Shown here: positions 35,594 through 44,443 of the stretch, one piece after another
How positions within the stretch are numbered: position 1 is the first letter of the stretch
How the letters are laid out: each line of letters starts with the position of its first letter
DNA from: Kaistia dalseonensis
GTDB taxonomy: Bacteria; Pseudomonadota; Alphaproteobacteria; Rhizobiales; Kaistiaceae
DNA length: 64,000 bases
Reading direction: 5' to 3'
Assembly (NCBI RefSeq): GCF_030814715.1
Contig: NZ_JAUSVO010000002.1
Span: 310,001-374,000 of the forward strand
Program-made: the position numbers and the translations under genes
The notes under the pieces: model-generated
Databases searched by the model: none
What the model was told of the DNA's origin: nothing
The model's input: only the letters and a program-made list of their open reading frames with translations

Positions 35594-36523
35594 CTATTCC
35601 GCCGGCTTGTGGTCGCGCCGGCCGAAATCCGGAGCCGCCGTATCCTGGCCGATGGCGATGATCGAGCGGCGGATGGCGCGCGTGCGGGTGAACAGGTCGA
35701 ACAGCGTATCGCCGTCGCCATTGCGGATCGCGCGGGTCAGGAGCGCCAGGTCCTCGTTGAACCGGCCCAGCATCTCGAGCACGGCGTCCTTGTTGTTCAG
35801 GAAGACGTCGCGCCACATGGTCGGATCGGAGGCCGCGATGCGCGTGAAGTCGCGGAAGCCGGAGGCCGAGAACTTCAGCACTTCAGAGCGCAGGCCCGAT
35901 TCGAGGTCCGCGGCCGTGCCGACGATATTGTAGGCGATCAGATGTGGCAGATGGCTGGTGATCGCAAGCACGAGATCATGGTGCTCGGCCGACATCGCCT
36001 CGACATTGGCACCGAGCGCCCGCCAGAAGGCCGTGAACCGCGCGACGGCCTCGGAATCGACGTCCGGCGCCGGCGTGAGCACGGTCCAACGGTTCTGGAA
36101 CAGTTCGGCGAAGCCCGCATCCGGGCCCGAATGCTCGGTGCCCGCCAGCGGGTGGCCGGGAATGAAATGCACGGTCGGCGGCAGATGCGGCGCCATGGCG
36201 CGGATCACCGCGGCCTTGACCGAGCCGACATCGGATATGACGGCACCGGTCTTCAGATGCGGCCCGATCTCGATCGCGACGCCCTCGCAGGCGCCAACGG
36301 GGACGCAAACGATGACGCAATCGGCATCCTTCACGGCTTCGACGGCCGTCGAGCAATAGACGTCGCCGAGACCGAGTTCCTCGGCCCGCTTCAACGTTGC
36401 CGGGCTGCGCGTGTGGATCGCGATCTCGCCCACCACGCCGGCACGGCGCGCCGCCAGCGCAATCGAGGCGCCGATCAGCCCGATGCCGATCAGCGCAAGG
36501 CGCGGAAACAGTGGATCCGCCAT
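35594..36523 (-). CDS. tyrC: Prephenate/arogenate dehydrogenase (TyrA/TyrC family)
   Basis: An NAD(P)-dependent enzyme of 309 residues in tyrosine synthesis. Rossmann motif LALIGIGLIGASIALAARR, then DVGSVKAAV, the HFIPGHPLAGTEHSGPD block with the catalytic His, and SHLPHLIAY. Last of three overlapping genes: chorismate mutase, aminotransferase, this enzyme. The start overlaps the aminotransferase stop by one base. A transaminase partner suggests the arogenate route, but prephenate use cannot be excluded. Confidence 0.93.
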   Translation of the reverse strand: MADPLFPRLALIGIGLIGASIALAARRAGVVGEIAIHTRSPATLKRAEELGLGDVYCSTAVEAVKDADCVIVCVPVGACEGVAIEIGPHLKTGAVISDVGSVKAAVIRAMAPHLPPTVHFIPGHPLAGTEHSGPDAGFAELFQNRWTVLTPAPDVDSEAVARFTAFWRALGANVEAMSAEHHDLVLAITSHLPHLIAYNIVGTAADLESGLRSEVLKFSASGFRDFTRIAASDPTMWRDVFLNNKDAVLEMLGRFNEDLALLTRAIRNGDGDTLFDLFTRTRAIRRSIIAIGQDTAAPDFGRRDHKPAE

Positions 36524-37647
36524 CAGCCGGCGCCGTGCATGAAATGGCGCAGCGCCGCGATCGTCGCCTCATTGGCCTCGGCCGTGCCGATCGTCATGCG
36601 CAGGGCATCCGGCAGGCCATAGCTCGCGACCCGGCGCAACACGATACCGTGCGACAGCAGATAGTCGTCCGCCTCGGCCGCCGTCTTGCCCTTCGTGCCC
36701 GGAAAGTGAATCAGCACGAAATTGGCGACGCTGGGCGTGACCTGAAGGCCGAGACCCTCCAGAGCATATGTCACGCGCGGCAGCCATTCCTCATTGTGAG
36801 CGACGGCGCTCTCGACATGGGCCCGGTCGGACAGAGCGGCCGCACCGGCTGCGATAGCCGGCGCCGAGACATTGAACGGTCCACGGATGCGATTGAGCGC
36901 GTCGACGACCTCGGGCGGGCCATACATCCAGCCGATCCTGAGCGCGGCAAGGCCATGGATCTTCGAAAAGGTCCGCGCCATCACGACGTTGGACGACTGC
37001 CCGACCAATTCGATGCCGCTCTCATAGTCGTTGCGGCGCACATATTCGGCATAGGCCGCGTCCAGCACCAGCAGCACGCGCGGCGGCAGCGCCGCATGCA
37101 GGCGGCGGATCTCGCTGAACGGCACATAGGTGCCCGTCGGATTGTTGGGGTTCGCGACGAACACCACGCGCGTCTTCTCGCTGACCCGATCGATGATGGC
37201 ATCGACATAGGTCGTGAAGTCCTTTTCAGGCGCCACGACCGGGATTCCGCCCGAAGCGCGGATCGCGATCGGGTAGACGAGGAAGCCGTGCTGCGTGTAG
37301 ATCGCCTCGTCGCCCGGCCCGATATAGGCGTGCGCGATCAGGTTCAGGATCTCGTCCGACCCGGCGCCACAGATGATGCGTTCGGCCTTGATCCCATGTG
37401 CCTCGGCAATCGCGGCGCGTAGCGCCGAGGCGCTTCCATCCGGGTAGAACTCAAGGTTGTCGGCAGCGGCGCGATAAGCCTCGATCGCCTTCGGGCTCGG
37501 CCCGAGCGGTGTTTCGTTCGAGGAGAGCTTGTAGAGCTTCGTGCCACCCGTTGCCTTGGATTTGCCAGGCACATAGGCGGCGATATCGAGAACCCCGGCG
37601 CGCGGAACCGGCCGATCGATCGGCTTCGTGTCGGACGGCTTGGTCAT
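36523..37647 (-). CDS. hisC: HisC-type histidinol-phosphate / aromatic aminotransferase
   Basis: A PLP aminotransferase of 374 residues. [14 protein letters not shown] near residue 42, [10 protein letters not shown], the [13 protein letters not shown] block and the PLP-lysine region [15 protein letters not shown] (Lys near residue 230) place it in the HisC family. Because it lies between chorismate mutase and TyrC and overlaps both, it more likely serves as the prephenate or aromatic amino-acid transaminase, possibly also histidinol phosphate. Confidence 0.93.
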   Translation of the reverse strand: MTKPSDTKPIDRPVPRAGVLDIAAYVPGKSKATGGTKLYKLSSNETPLGPSPKAIEAYRAAADNLEFYPDGSASALRAAIAEAHGIKAERIICGAGSDEILNLIAHAYIGPGDEAIYTQHGFLVYPIAIRASGGIPVVAPEKDFTTYVDAIIDRVSEKTRVVFVANPNNPTGTYVPFSEIRRLHAALPPRVLLVLDAAYAEYVRRNDYESGIELVGQSSNVVMARTFSKIHGLAALRIGWMYGPPEVVDALNRIRGPFNVSAPAIAAGAAALSDRAHVESAVAHNEEWLPRVTYALEGLGLQVTPSVANFVLIHFPGTKGKTAAEADDYLLSHGIVLRRVASYGLPDALRMTIGTAEANEATIAALRHFMHGAG

Positions 37648-38540
37648 TTCAAAGCTCCCGCCTCGTCGAGGCGCTGGTAGAGAACCGGATTGACGGCGAC
37701 GTCGCCGACCGCAATGCCGCGTGAAAGCGCGCCAACGCGCGCAATATCATCGAGGCCGGCACGGGCCGAAAGCGCGGCAAGCTGCGTACCGCGCGGCACA
37801 GCCACCATCAATTCACGGTGCACCCGGGCAAGCACGGTGCCCCCGGCCGCCCCGATGACGGGTGCCGGATCGACACCGAGCATGGTGACGGCGAAGAGCT
37901 CCAGATCGGGCGGGGTCGGATCCGCGAGTTCAGGTGCGATCACCAGAGCGGGATGATCGGCCGGGCGGCCGGCAATCTCGATGAAGGGCGAGAGCGCCAT
38001 GATTCGGGGGCCGGCGGGGCGGCCGAGCGCCCGCCACCAGGCACCGGCCGAGGCCGGCTGCTCGAGCGCGACAAGACCGAGATCCGTGCCGCTCTCGCGA
38101 ATGTGATTGATCGTCGAGAGCGCATCGGGCTGGCGATGGAGCGCTACAGTGAAGCCGAACAGGAAGCGCGCGGTATCGCGCATCTGATCGCCATTCGCCC
38201 CTGCATCATAGGCGACATCGAACGACGCCTGCATGCGGGTGAACGTCGTGATGATTTCGCGCCAGATATGCTCGACCGTCCAGAGCGGCAGCGCGCCCTG
38301 ATGGCGGGCAACGAGCCGGCGCATCATGTCGGCCTCACGGCCCGGGCGGAAGGCGGCGCCTGGACGGCTCGTGCCCTTGACCTTGATCAACGTTCCGATC
38401 GCCCGGCCGCGCTCGATCAGATGGCCATGCATCTCGGCATCGAGCCGATCGATGGTGGCGCGGATTTCGGCCAGCGTCCTGGCATCGGCCTCATTCGCTT
38501 GGCCTGGTTCTGGGGTCCGGGGCATCTCGGTCGAAGCCAT
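37644..38540 (-). CDS. Chorismate mutase with C-terminal prephenate-dehydratase-like domain
   Basis: A 298-residue protein. Residues about 20-100 form an AroQ-type mutase ([27 protein letters not shown], then [14 protein letters not shown] and IWREIIT). The following 190 residues look like a periplasmic-binding-type fold and weakly recall prephenate dehydratase, but the TRF and other dehydratase motifs were not found. It could be a regulatory or degenerate domain. ATG 38540 (MASTEM) is chosen; an upstream in-frame ATG at 38579 gives an unlikely extension. First gene of the Phe/Tyr operon. Confidence 0.88.
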   Translation of the reverse strand: MASTEMPRTPEPGQANEADARTLAEIRATIDRLDAEMHGHLIERGRAIGTLIKVKGTSRPGAAFRPGREADMMRRLVARHQGALPLWTVEHIWREIITTFTRMQASFDVAYDAGANGDQMRDTARFLFGFTVALHRQPDALSTINHIRESGTDLGLVALEQPASAGAWWRALGRPAGPRIMALSPFIEIAGRPADHPALVIAPELADPTPPDLELFAVTMLGVDPAPVIGAAGGTVLARVHRELMVAVPRGTQLAALSARAGLDDIARVGALSRGIAVGDVAVNPVLYQRLDEAGALK

Positions 38541-38628
38541 GCTCAAACGCTCTTGGGCGGGAAAACAGAAAGCCGGCATGTGAGCGAGCCAGCGGGCGCC
38601 GATTCATAGGCAAGCCCAAAGGTGAAAT

Positions 38629-38664
38629 CAAAGAAAACTGTCAAACCAAAGAAAACATTGACAG
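38629..38664. repeat. Direct and inverted repeats in the metX / chorismate mutase divergent region
   Basis: CAAAGAAAAC occurs twice (38629-38638 and 38647-38656), 18 bases apart. CTGTCAA (38638-38644) and TTGACAG (38658-38664) form a perfect 7-base inverted repeat. The region lies between two divergent genes and is AT-richer than its surroundings. It may bind a regulator of methionine or aromatic synthesis; none is identified. Confidence 0.5.
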
Positions 38665-38686
38665 CTCCGAGGCCCCGACCCTAGCT
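38658..38686 (+). promoter_or_regulatory. Candidate promoter of metXW
   Basis: TTGACA (38658-38663), a 17-base spacer and CTAGCT (38681-38686), 32 bases before the metX start codon. The -35 box is perfect; the -10 box is weak. No SAM-II (metA) riboswitch was found. Confidence 0.45.
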
Positions 38687-38718
38687 AGTCGCCCATTTCC
38701 TAGCGGTCCTGAACCGAC

Positions 38719-39903
38719 ATGACGACACTGCGGCACCCAGCCCCCCTTGATGGCGCCAGCCAGGCGCGAAGCGAAGCCGATACCCCGTCGAGCCTCGTCA
38801 TGCGCTTCGGCCCCGACCACCCGCTGGTCCTCGATTCGGGCGCCAAGATCGACAATCTCCAGATCGGCTACCAGACCTATGGCGAGCTCAATGCGGATCG
38901 CTCCAATGGCGTGCTCGTCTGCCACGCGCTGACCGGCGACCAGCATGTGGCGAGCGTCAATCCGGTCACGGGGAAGCCCGGCTGGTGGGAGACCATGGTC
39001 GGCCCCGGCAAGCCGATCGACACCAACCGCTTTTTCGTCATCTGCACCAACGTCGTCGGTGGCTGCATGGGAACGACCGGCGCCGCCTCGACCAATCCGG
39101 CGACGGGCCAGCCTTACGGCCTCGACCTGCCGCTGATCACCATTCCCGACATGGTGCGCGCCCAGGCCATGCTAGTCGATGCGCTCGGTATCGACCAGCT
39201 CTTCTGCGTGGCGGGCGGCTCCATGGGCGGCATGCAGGTGCTGCAATGGGCGGCGGCCTATCCGGAGCGTGTCTTCGCGGCTCTGCCGATCGCGACCGGC
39301 CCGCGCCATTCCTCGCAGAACATTGCCTTCCACGAGGTCGGCCGCCAGGCGATCATGGCCGATCCCGACTGGCATGGCGGGCGCTATCTGAGCGTCGGCG
39401 CGAGCCCGCGCAAGGGCCTCGCGGTCGCGCGCATGGCGGCGCACATCACCTATATGTCCGACGAGGGTCTGCACAAGAAATTCGGCCGCAACCTGCAGGA
39501 CCGGGACAAGATCGCCTTCGGCTTCGACGCCGATTTCCAGGTCGAATCCTATCTGCGCCACCAGGGCCTTTCCTTCGTCGAGCGCTTCGACGCCAATTCC
39601 TATCTCTATGTGACGCGGGCGATGGATTATTTCGACCTCGCCGCCGACCATGGCGGTCGACTCGCCAACGCCTTCCTGGGCACGAAGACGCGCTTCTGCA
39701 TCATTTCGTTCACCTCCGACTGGCTGTTCCCGACCACGGAGAGCAAGGCCGTGGTGCGCGCCCTGAATGCGGCCGGCGCGAGCGTCTCCTTCGTCGAAGT
39801 CGAGACCGATCGCGGCCATGACGCGTTTCTGCTCGACGAGCCAGTCATGTTCGCCAGCGTGCGTGGCTTCCTGTCCTCCGCCGCAGCCGCGCGCTGGCAA
39901 TAG
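38719..39903 (+). CDS. metX: Homoserine O-acetyltransferase
   Basis: An alpha/beta-hydrolase enzyme of 394 residues that acylates homoserine at the start of methionine synthesis. The nucleophile Ser lies in [14 protein letters not shown] (about residue 168), with Asp in [10 protein letters not shown] and His in [11 protein letters not shown] completing the triad. [13 protein letters not shown] and CHALTGDQH are typical of MetX. MetX may use acetyl- or succinyl-CoA; sequence alone does not settle it. Cotranscribed with metW nine bases downstream. Confidence 0.96.
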   Translation: MTTLRHPAPLDGASQARSEADTPSSLVMRFGPDHPLVLDSGAKIDNLQIGYQTYGELNADRSNGVLVCHALTGDQHVASVNPVTGKPGWWETMVGPGKPIDTNRFFVICTNVVGGCMGTTGAASTNPATGQPYGLDLPLITIPDMVRAQAMLVDALGIDQLFCVAGGSMGGMQVLQWAAAYPERVFAALPIATGPRHSSQNIAFHEVGRQAIMADPDWHGGRYLSVGASPRKGLAVARMAAHITYMSDEGLHKKFGRNLQDRDKIAFGFDADFQVESYLRHQGLSFVERFDANSYLYVTRAMDYFDLAADHGGRLANAFLGTKTRFCIISFTSDWLFPTTESKAVVRALNAAGASVSFVEVETDRGHDAFLLDEPVMFASVRGFLSSAAAARWQ

Positions 39904-39912
39904 GAGAGAGCG

Positions 39913-40539
39913 ATGACCGAGCCTGTAACCGGCAGTCTCTCCAACCGCGTCGACCTGCTGCTCATCGCCGAACTCGTCGAGCGCGGCGCTCGCGTCCTCG
40001 ACGTCGGCTGCGGCGATGGCGAACTCTTGAAGCTCATCGAGGATACCCGCGACGTCGATGGTCGCGGCATCGAACTGTCCTATCAGGGCGTCAACGAATG
40101 CCTGGCGCGCGGCCTGTCCGTCATCCAGGGCGATGCCGACACGGATCTGGTCGACTATCCCGACGACAGCTTCGACTATGTCATCCTGAGCCAGACCATC
40201 CAGGCGACGCGCAATCCCAAGGCCGTGCTCGGCGAGATGCTGCGCATCGGCCGGCGGGCGATCATTTCGTTCCCGAATTTCGGCCACTGGACGGTCCGCA
40301 CCTCGCTCGGCTTCAAGGGTCGCATGCCGGTGACGGAGAACCTGCCCTATAGCTGGTATGACACGCCGAACATCCATTTCTGCACGATCCGCGACTTCGT
40401 CGCGCTCTGCCACGAGGTGGACGCGAAGATCGAAAAGGCGGTCGCGCTCAATGCCGGCGGCCAGCGCATGACGCTGAACGCTCCCTGGTGGTTCTGGAAC
40501 CTGTTCGGCCAGCAGGCGGTGTTCGTGCTGAGGCGCTGA
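39913..40539 (+). CDS. metW: Methionine biosynthesis protein MetW
   Basis: A 208-residue SAM-methyltransferase-fold protein. Motif I reads RVLDVGCGDGELL near residue 33, and IELSYQGVNECLARGLSVIQGDADTDL and SFPNFGHWTVR are hallmarks of MetW. It is always paired with MetX, as here, with GGAGAG before the ATG. MetW activates MetX in the species tested, as recalled. Confidence 0.95.
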   Translation: MTEPVTGSLSNRVDLLLIAELVERGARVLDVGCGDGELLKLIEDTRDVDGRGIELSYQGVNECLARGLSVIQGDADTDLVDYPDDSFDYVILSQTIQATRNPKAVLGEMLRIGRRAIISFPNFGHWTVRTSLGFKGRMPVTENLPYSWYDTPNIHFCTIRDFVALCHEVDAKIEKAVALNAGGQRMTLNAPWWFWNLFGQQAVFVLRR

Positions 40540-40596
40540 ACCACCACGTCACCGCGCGCGGTCGCTCAACTCCCCACGCTGCGAGGAGAGGCGCCA

Positions 40597-41409
40597 CTAT
40601 GGCTCGCGGACACGCTCCACGCCGAACACGACCGAGCTATCATTGCGCAGGTCTCTCGCGCTTCGCCCTCCGGCCGGGATCAACGCGGGCTGCAGGACCG
40701 GCATGCTGCGGCGACTGGTGCGGCGGGCAGGCAGGCCTTGATAGATCAGCTTGGTCGCCTCGACGATGAGGACGCCGGGGAAGGCGGGCCAGAGGATGGC
40801 GCCGATCTTGTCCCAACCCTTTCCGCTCCTGAGGAACAGCCGGTTCGAGATCGGCGGCGCGAACAGCGCGCCCGACCAGGCGACTTCGCTGAACTGCGTC
40901 TCGCGCAAGAGGCTTGCGATTTGTCCGCGCGAGAACGGCCGCCCATAGCCGAAAGGCGTGCGCTCGACGCGAGCCCAGATGCCGCGGCGGTTGGGCACGA
41001 CCACGATCAGCCGCCCGCCGGGGACGAGGACACGCCAGAGTTCGCGCAGGAGATCGCGGACATTGGCCGTCGTCTCCAGGCAGTGGATGACGAAGATACG
41101 ATCGATCGACGCGTCGGGAAGCGGCAGGGCGTCGTCGTTGACGAGCGCGGCCAGATTGCCGCCATCGGCCGACCAGTTCATGACGCCCTGCGCCGCCGGC
41201 ATGAAGGCGAGCACGCGCTCGGATTTCGCGGCAAAGGGTTCGAGATAGGGCGTCGCATAGCCGATGCCGAGCACCCGGTCATTGGTCGTGGCCGGCCAGT
41301 GCTCCGCAAGCTTGGCCGCGATCAGCCCGCGCGCGACCACGCCGATCCGCTCCGCATAAAAGGAACGGAGGTCGACGACGTCGGGCGATATGGTGCGGCC
41401 CTCTTCCAA
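40597..41409 (-). CDS. SAM-dependent class I methyltransferase next to gloB
   Basis: A methyltransferase-fold protein of 270 residues. The first motif is degenerate: DRVLGIGYATPYLEPFA takes the place of the usual GxGxG. DDALPLPDASIDRIFVIHCLE, LRELWRVLVPGGRLIVVVPN and a Pro/Trp-rich end are present. The start is a TTG (LEEGRTIS) eight bases after GGGGAG, since no ATG precedes the conserved region. It diverges from gloB, an arrangement common in the order as recalled. The substrate is unknown. Confidence 0.87.
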   Translation of the reverse strand: MEEGRTISPDVVDLRSFYAERIGVVARGLIAAKLAEHWPATTNDRVLGIGYATPYLEPFAAKSERVLAFMPAAQGVMNWSADGGNLAALVNDDALPLPDASIDRIFVIHCLETTANVRDLLRELWRVLVPGGRLIVVVPNRRGIWARVERTPFGYGRPFSRGQIASLLRETQFSEVAWSGALFAPPISNRLFLRSGKGWDKIGAILWPAFPGVLIVEATKLIYQGLPARRTSRRSMPVLQPALIPAGGRSARDLRNDSSVVFGVERVREP

Positions 41410-41517
41410 ATTCTCCGCTCCCCTGTCGATATCGGCTCTCGAATGTTAGGAAACGAATCCGAGCGGCGCCAGCCTCGCTGGCACCCGCCCCATCATCGCA
41501 GCGCTGCGGAGTTCGAC

Positions 41518-42288
41518 ATGGCCCTCGACATCTATCTCTTTCCCTGCCTCTCCGACAATTACGGCGTGCTGGTTCATGATCCTGTTTCCGGCCGCACCGC
41601 CTCGATTGACGCGCCCGAAGCGTCCGCAGTGCTCGGCGCGCTGAAGGAAAAGGGCTGGACGCTCTCGGACATCTTCACGACGCATCACCATGTCGACCAC
41701 GTCCAGGGCAATCTGGAAGTGAAGGCCGCAACCGGCGCGACGATCACCGGCCCGGCCGATGAAGCCGACAAGATCCCCGGCATCGACAAGACGGTGCGCG
41801 ATGGCGACGTGATCGATTTCGCCGGCCATCCCGTCAAGATCATCGCGACGCCCGGCCACACGCTCGGGCACATCGTCTATTATTTCGAGAATGATGCGGT
41901 CGCCTTCGTCGCCGACACGCTGTTTGCCCTCGGCTGTGGCCGCGTCTTCGAAGGCACGCTCGATCAGATGTATGAATCCGTCTCGAAGGTCGGCGCGCTG
42001 CCGGCTGAGACACAGCTCTATGTCGGACACGAATATACGGAATCGAACCTCCGCTTCTGCTTGACCGTCGATCCGACCAACGAGGCGTTGATCGCACGCG
42101 GGGGCGAGATCAAGGCGCTGCGAGCCGCCGGCAAGCCGACCATCCCGACCAATGTCGCAATCGAGCGCGCAACCAATCCCTATCTGCGCGCCGATACGCC
42201 CGAGCTGCGCGCCTCGATGAACCTGCCGAACGGCACCCCGGCCGAGGTCTTCGCCGCGATCCGTCTCGCCAAGGACGTGTTCAAGTAA
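41518..42288 (+). CDS. gloB: Hydroxyacylglutathione hydrolase (glyoxalase II)
   Basis: A metallo-beta-lactamase-fold enzyme of 256 residues that hydrolyses S-lactoylglutathione. The metal motif THHHVDHVQG lies near residue 56, with further ligands in TPGHTLGH, FVADTLFALGCGR and VGHEYTESNLRF. C-terminal helices (TNPYLRADTPELRASM) are those of glyoxalase II. ATG 41518 follows GGAG; the frame is open far upstream, antisense to the methyltransferase gene. It is followed by the cupin gene 8 bases on. Confidence 0.95.
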   Translation: MALDIYLFPCLSDNYGVLVHDPVSGRTASIDAPEASAVLGALKEKGWTLSDIFTTHHHVDHVQGNLEVKAATGATITGPADEADKIPGIDKTVRDGDVIDFAGHPVKIIATPGHTLGHIVYYFENDAVAFVADTLFALGCGRVFEGTLDQMYESVSKVGALPAETQLYVGHEYTESNLRFCLTVDPTNEALIARGGEIKALRAAGKPTIPTNVAIERATNPYLRADTPELRASMNLPNGTPAEVFAAIRLAKDVFK

Positions 42289-42296
42289 GCGGGGAG

Positions 42297-42746
42297 ATGC
42301 TTGTGACCAGCGCCGACGACATCATCCGCATCCTCGACCTGCAGCCGCACCCCGAGGGTGGCTTCTATCGCCAGACCTTTCGCGACAGCGCACTCTATGA
42401 CGGCCGGCCTGCCTCGACGGCGATCTATTTCCTGCTGAAGGGCGGCGCCCCGTCGCATTGGCATCGGGTCGATGCGATCGAGACCTGGCACTATTATGCC
42501 GGTGCGCCGCTCGCGCTCGGACTTTCCGAAACCGGTGCGACGAGCGAGACGCTCATGATCGGGCCCGACCTCGTGGCGGGTGAGAGACCACAGGGCATCG
42601 TGCCGCTTGGCTGGTGGCAGGCGGCGGCGAGTCTCGGCGACTGGACTCTGGTCGGATGCACGGTGGCGCCCGGCTTTCGCTTCGAGGGTTTCGAGCTCGC
42701 CCCGCCCGGCTGGACGCCGCAAGACCGGACACCCGAGGGGCGTTGA
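42297..42746 (+). CDS. DUF985 cupin-fold protein
   Basis: A small cupin of 149 residues matching DUF985. LQPHPEGGFYRQTFRD at the start, STAIYFLLKGGAPSHWHRVDAIETWHYYAGAPL in the middle and LVGCTVAPGFRFEGFELAPPGW at the end are its hallmarks. Function is unknown; some relatives bind sugar phosphates. It lies 8 bases after gloB and is probably cotranscribed. Confidence 0.9.
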   Translation: MLVTSADDIIRILDLQPHPEGGFYRQTFRDSALYDGRPASTAIYFLLKGGAPSHWHRVDAIETWHYYAGAPLALGLSETGATSETLMIGPDLVAGERPQGIVPLGWWQAAASLGDWTLVGCTVAPGFRFEGFELAPPGWTPQDRTPEGR

Positions 42747-42900
42747 TGAGAAATATCGGCGCAAAGCGTGGACTTTGGCTGCGTCTTCATGTAAATGCGC
42801 GCATCCCATGCGGTCTGCAGACGGCAGGGAAACCAACTGAAAACAGCGCACCGAAACGCTCGCAGCCCGAAACAGGGCCGCATCGGCAGGAGTCAGGTCA

Positions 42901-43287
42901 ATGACCAATATCATCGAAGAACTCGAGAAAGAGCAGCTCGAGAAGGTTGCGGCGATGCGCGCCGTTCCCGAGTTCGGCCCCGGCGACACCGTCAAGGTGA
43001 ACGTGAAGGTCGTCGAAGGCACGCGTTCGCGCGTTCAGGCCTATGAAGGCGTCTGCATCGCCCGTTCGGGTGGCGGCCTCAATGAGAGCTTCACCGTCCG
43101 CAAGATTTCCTATGGCGAAGGCGTCGAGCGCGTCTTCCCGGTCTACACCCCGCTGATCGACTCGATCGAGGTTATCCGTCGCGGCAAGGTTCGTCGCGCC
43201 AAGCTTTATTACCTCCGCGATCGTCGCGGCAAGTCGGCCCGTATCGTCGAAAAGACCGAGCCCCGCAAGGACAAGGCGAAGGTCTGA
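42901..43287 (+). CDS. rplS: 50S ribosomal protein L19
   Basis: A ribosomal protein of 128 residues at the subunit interface. The body [28 protein letters not shown], then [31 protein letters not shown], is standard; the tail is Lys-rich. The usual partners rpsP, rimM and trmD do not lie upstream, so the gene stands alone here with its own terminator. The 154-base upstream gap should hold its promoter, but no good match was seen. Confidence 0.98.
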   Translation: MTNIIEELEKEQLEKVAAMRAVPEFGPGDTVKVNVKVVEGTRSRVQAYEGVCIARSGGGLNESFTVRKISYGEGVERVFPVYTPLIDSIEVIRRGKVRRAKLYYLRDRRGKSARIVEKTEPRKDKAKV

Positions 43288-43320
43288 ACCTCGCCTTTCT
43301 GAAAAGGCTGGACGGTTTGA

Positions 43321-43350
43321 AGGCGGGTCGCATCGATCCGCCTTTTTCTT
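43321..43350 (+). terminator. Terminator of rplS
   Basis: A 10-bp stem (AGGCGGGTCG with its mate ending CCGCCT, one G-T pair, loop CAT) spans 43321-43343 and is followed by TTTTC. It ends 15 bases before the methyltransferase start, so that gene has its own promoter or relies on read-through. Confidence 0.85.
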
Positions 43351-43364
43351 TGGGATGTCCGATC

Positions 43365-44180
43365 ATGGATGCCTTCAAACTCAGCAATCGCAAGAACTGG
43401 GACGAGCGCGCCGATATTCACGCGCAGGACCGCACCGGTTTCTATGCCATCGACGCCTTTCTGGCGGGCGAGGACGTTCTCTATCCGATCGAGAAGCGCG
43501 AGATCGGCGATATTGCCGGGCTGAAACTCGCACACTTCCAGTGCCATATCGGCATCGACACGCTCTGCCTCGCGCGCCGCGGCGCCGTCGCGACGGGCCT
43601 CGACTTCTCGCCGAACGCCATCGCGCAGGCTCGTACATTGTCCGAGCGCTCCGGGATCAAGGCGGATTTCGTCGAGGGTGAAGTCTATGACGCGCCCGAG
43701 CTCATCGGATCGGGTTTCGACATGGTGTTCACCAGCTGGGGTACCATCACCTGGCTGGACGATATTCGTGCCTGGGCACGGGCGATCGCCGGCGTCCTGA
43801 AACCCGGCGGCCGGCTCTATTTCGCCGACAGCAACCCCTCCGTCATGCAGCATGAGGAGATCGAGGGATCGATCCGTGCGCGCTATGACTGGCGCTCGGC
43901 GCGCGAAAGCCCGCAGCGCTTCGATTCCAAGACGACCTATACCGGGGACCAGACGCCGCTCGTCACCGACGTCACCTATGAATGGATGCGCGGCCTTTCC
44001 GACGTGATCGGCGCGCTGCTCGAGGCGGGCATGCGGCTCGATTGGCTGCGCGAGCATGAGACGCTGCCATTCAAGCTGTACCCGATGATGGTGGACGCGG
44101 GCGAGCGCATGTTCCGCCTTCCGCCGGGTGTGCCCCGCATGCCGCTCGCGCTTTCGCTGCAGGCCACCAGAACGGGTTGA
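43365..44180 (+). CDS. SAM-dependent methyltransferase
   Basis: A class I methyltransferase of 271 residues. LKLAHFQCHIGIDTLCLARRGAVATGLDFSPN carries a variant motif I with CHIG in place of GxGxG. SGIKADFVEGEVYD, FTSWGTITWLDD and GVLKPGGRLYFADSNP follow. ATG 43365 is chosen because the frame upstream crosses the rplS terminator. Its target is unknown. It sits between rplS and leuC without being part of either operon. Confidence 0.9.
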   Translation: MDAFKLSNRKNWDERADIHAQDRTGFYAIDAFLAGEDVLYPIEKREIGDIAGLKLAHFQCHIGIDTLCLARRGAVATGLDFSPNAIAQARTLSERSGIKADFVEGEVYDAPELIGSGFDMVFTSWGTITWLDDIRAWARAIAGVLKPGGRLYFADSNPSVMQHEEIEGSIRARYDWRSARESPQRFDSKTTYTGDQTPLVTDVTYEWMRGLSDVIGALLEAGMRLDWLREHETLPFKLYPMMVDAGERMFRLPPGVPRMPLALSLQATRTG

Positions 44181-44207
44181 GCCGCCCTGATCGCATCAAC
44201 GAACACA

Positions 44208-44236
44208 TTGTCCGCCGATGCGGGCGCTGCTATTTA
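44208..44236 (+). promoter_or_regulatory. Promoter ahead of the small ORF and leuC
   Basis: TTGTCC (44208-44213), a 17-base spacer and TATTTA (44231-44236). Transcription would begin around 44243, two bases from the ATG at 44245 and about 200 bases before leuC. Confidence 0.6.
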
Positions 44237-44244
44237 GAACCCCT

Positions 44245-44382
44245 ATGAACAAGTCGCTCATCACCAGCTGCCATTTGCCGACGACCGCGAATTTCGCGGC
44301 CTTGACGGATCATGCGCGGTTGCCCTGGCGTTTCTTCGCCCGGCTGCAGGCGACCGAGGATCGGGGACAGGATCGACTTTGA
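44245..44382 (+). CDS. Possible leaderless 45-residue ORF upstream of leuC
   Basis: An ATG-to-TGA frame of 45 residues starts MNKSLITSCHLPTT and ends in a polar tail. It begins almost at the predicted transcription start, so it would be translated without a leader. It has six Leu codons, but not in a run, so it is not an obvious leucine attenuator peptide. A short GC hairpin (GGGGC/GCCCC, near 44384-44397) follows without a T tract. It may be chance. Confidence 0.3.
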   Translation: MNKSLITSCHLPTTANFAALTDHARLPWRFFARLQATEDRGQDRL

Positions 44383-44443
44383 CGGGGCGATGGCCCCGAT
44401 CGATCCCCCTCATCCGATATCCGATCCTTAGGAAGAAGACGCC

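Noticed and set aside
38580-38718. SAM-II (metA-type) riboswitch upstream of metX
   Set aside because: Neither the conserved pseudoknot strands nor a suitable stem could be found in the gap.
44245-44382. Classical leucine attenuator peptide
   Set aside because: The Leu codons are scattered, and no pair of alternative hairpins ending in a T tract follows. It is kept only as a low-confidence small ORF.
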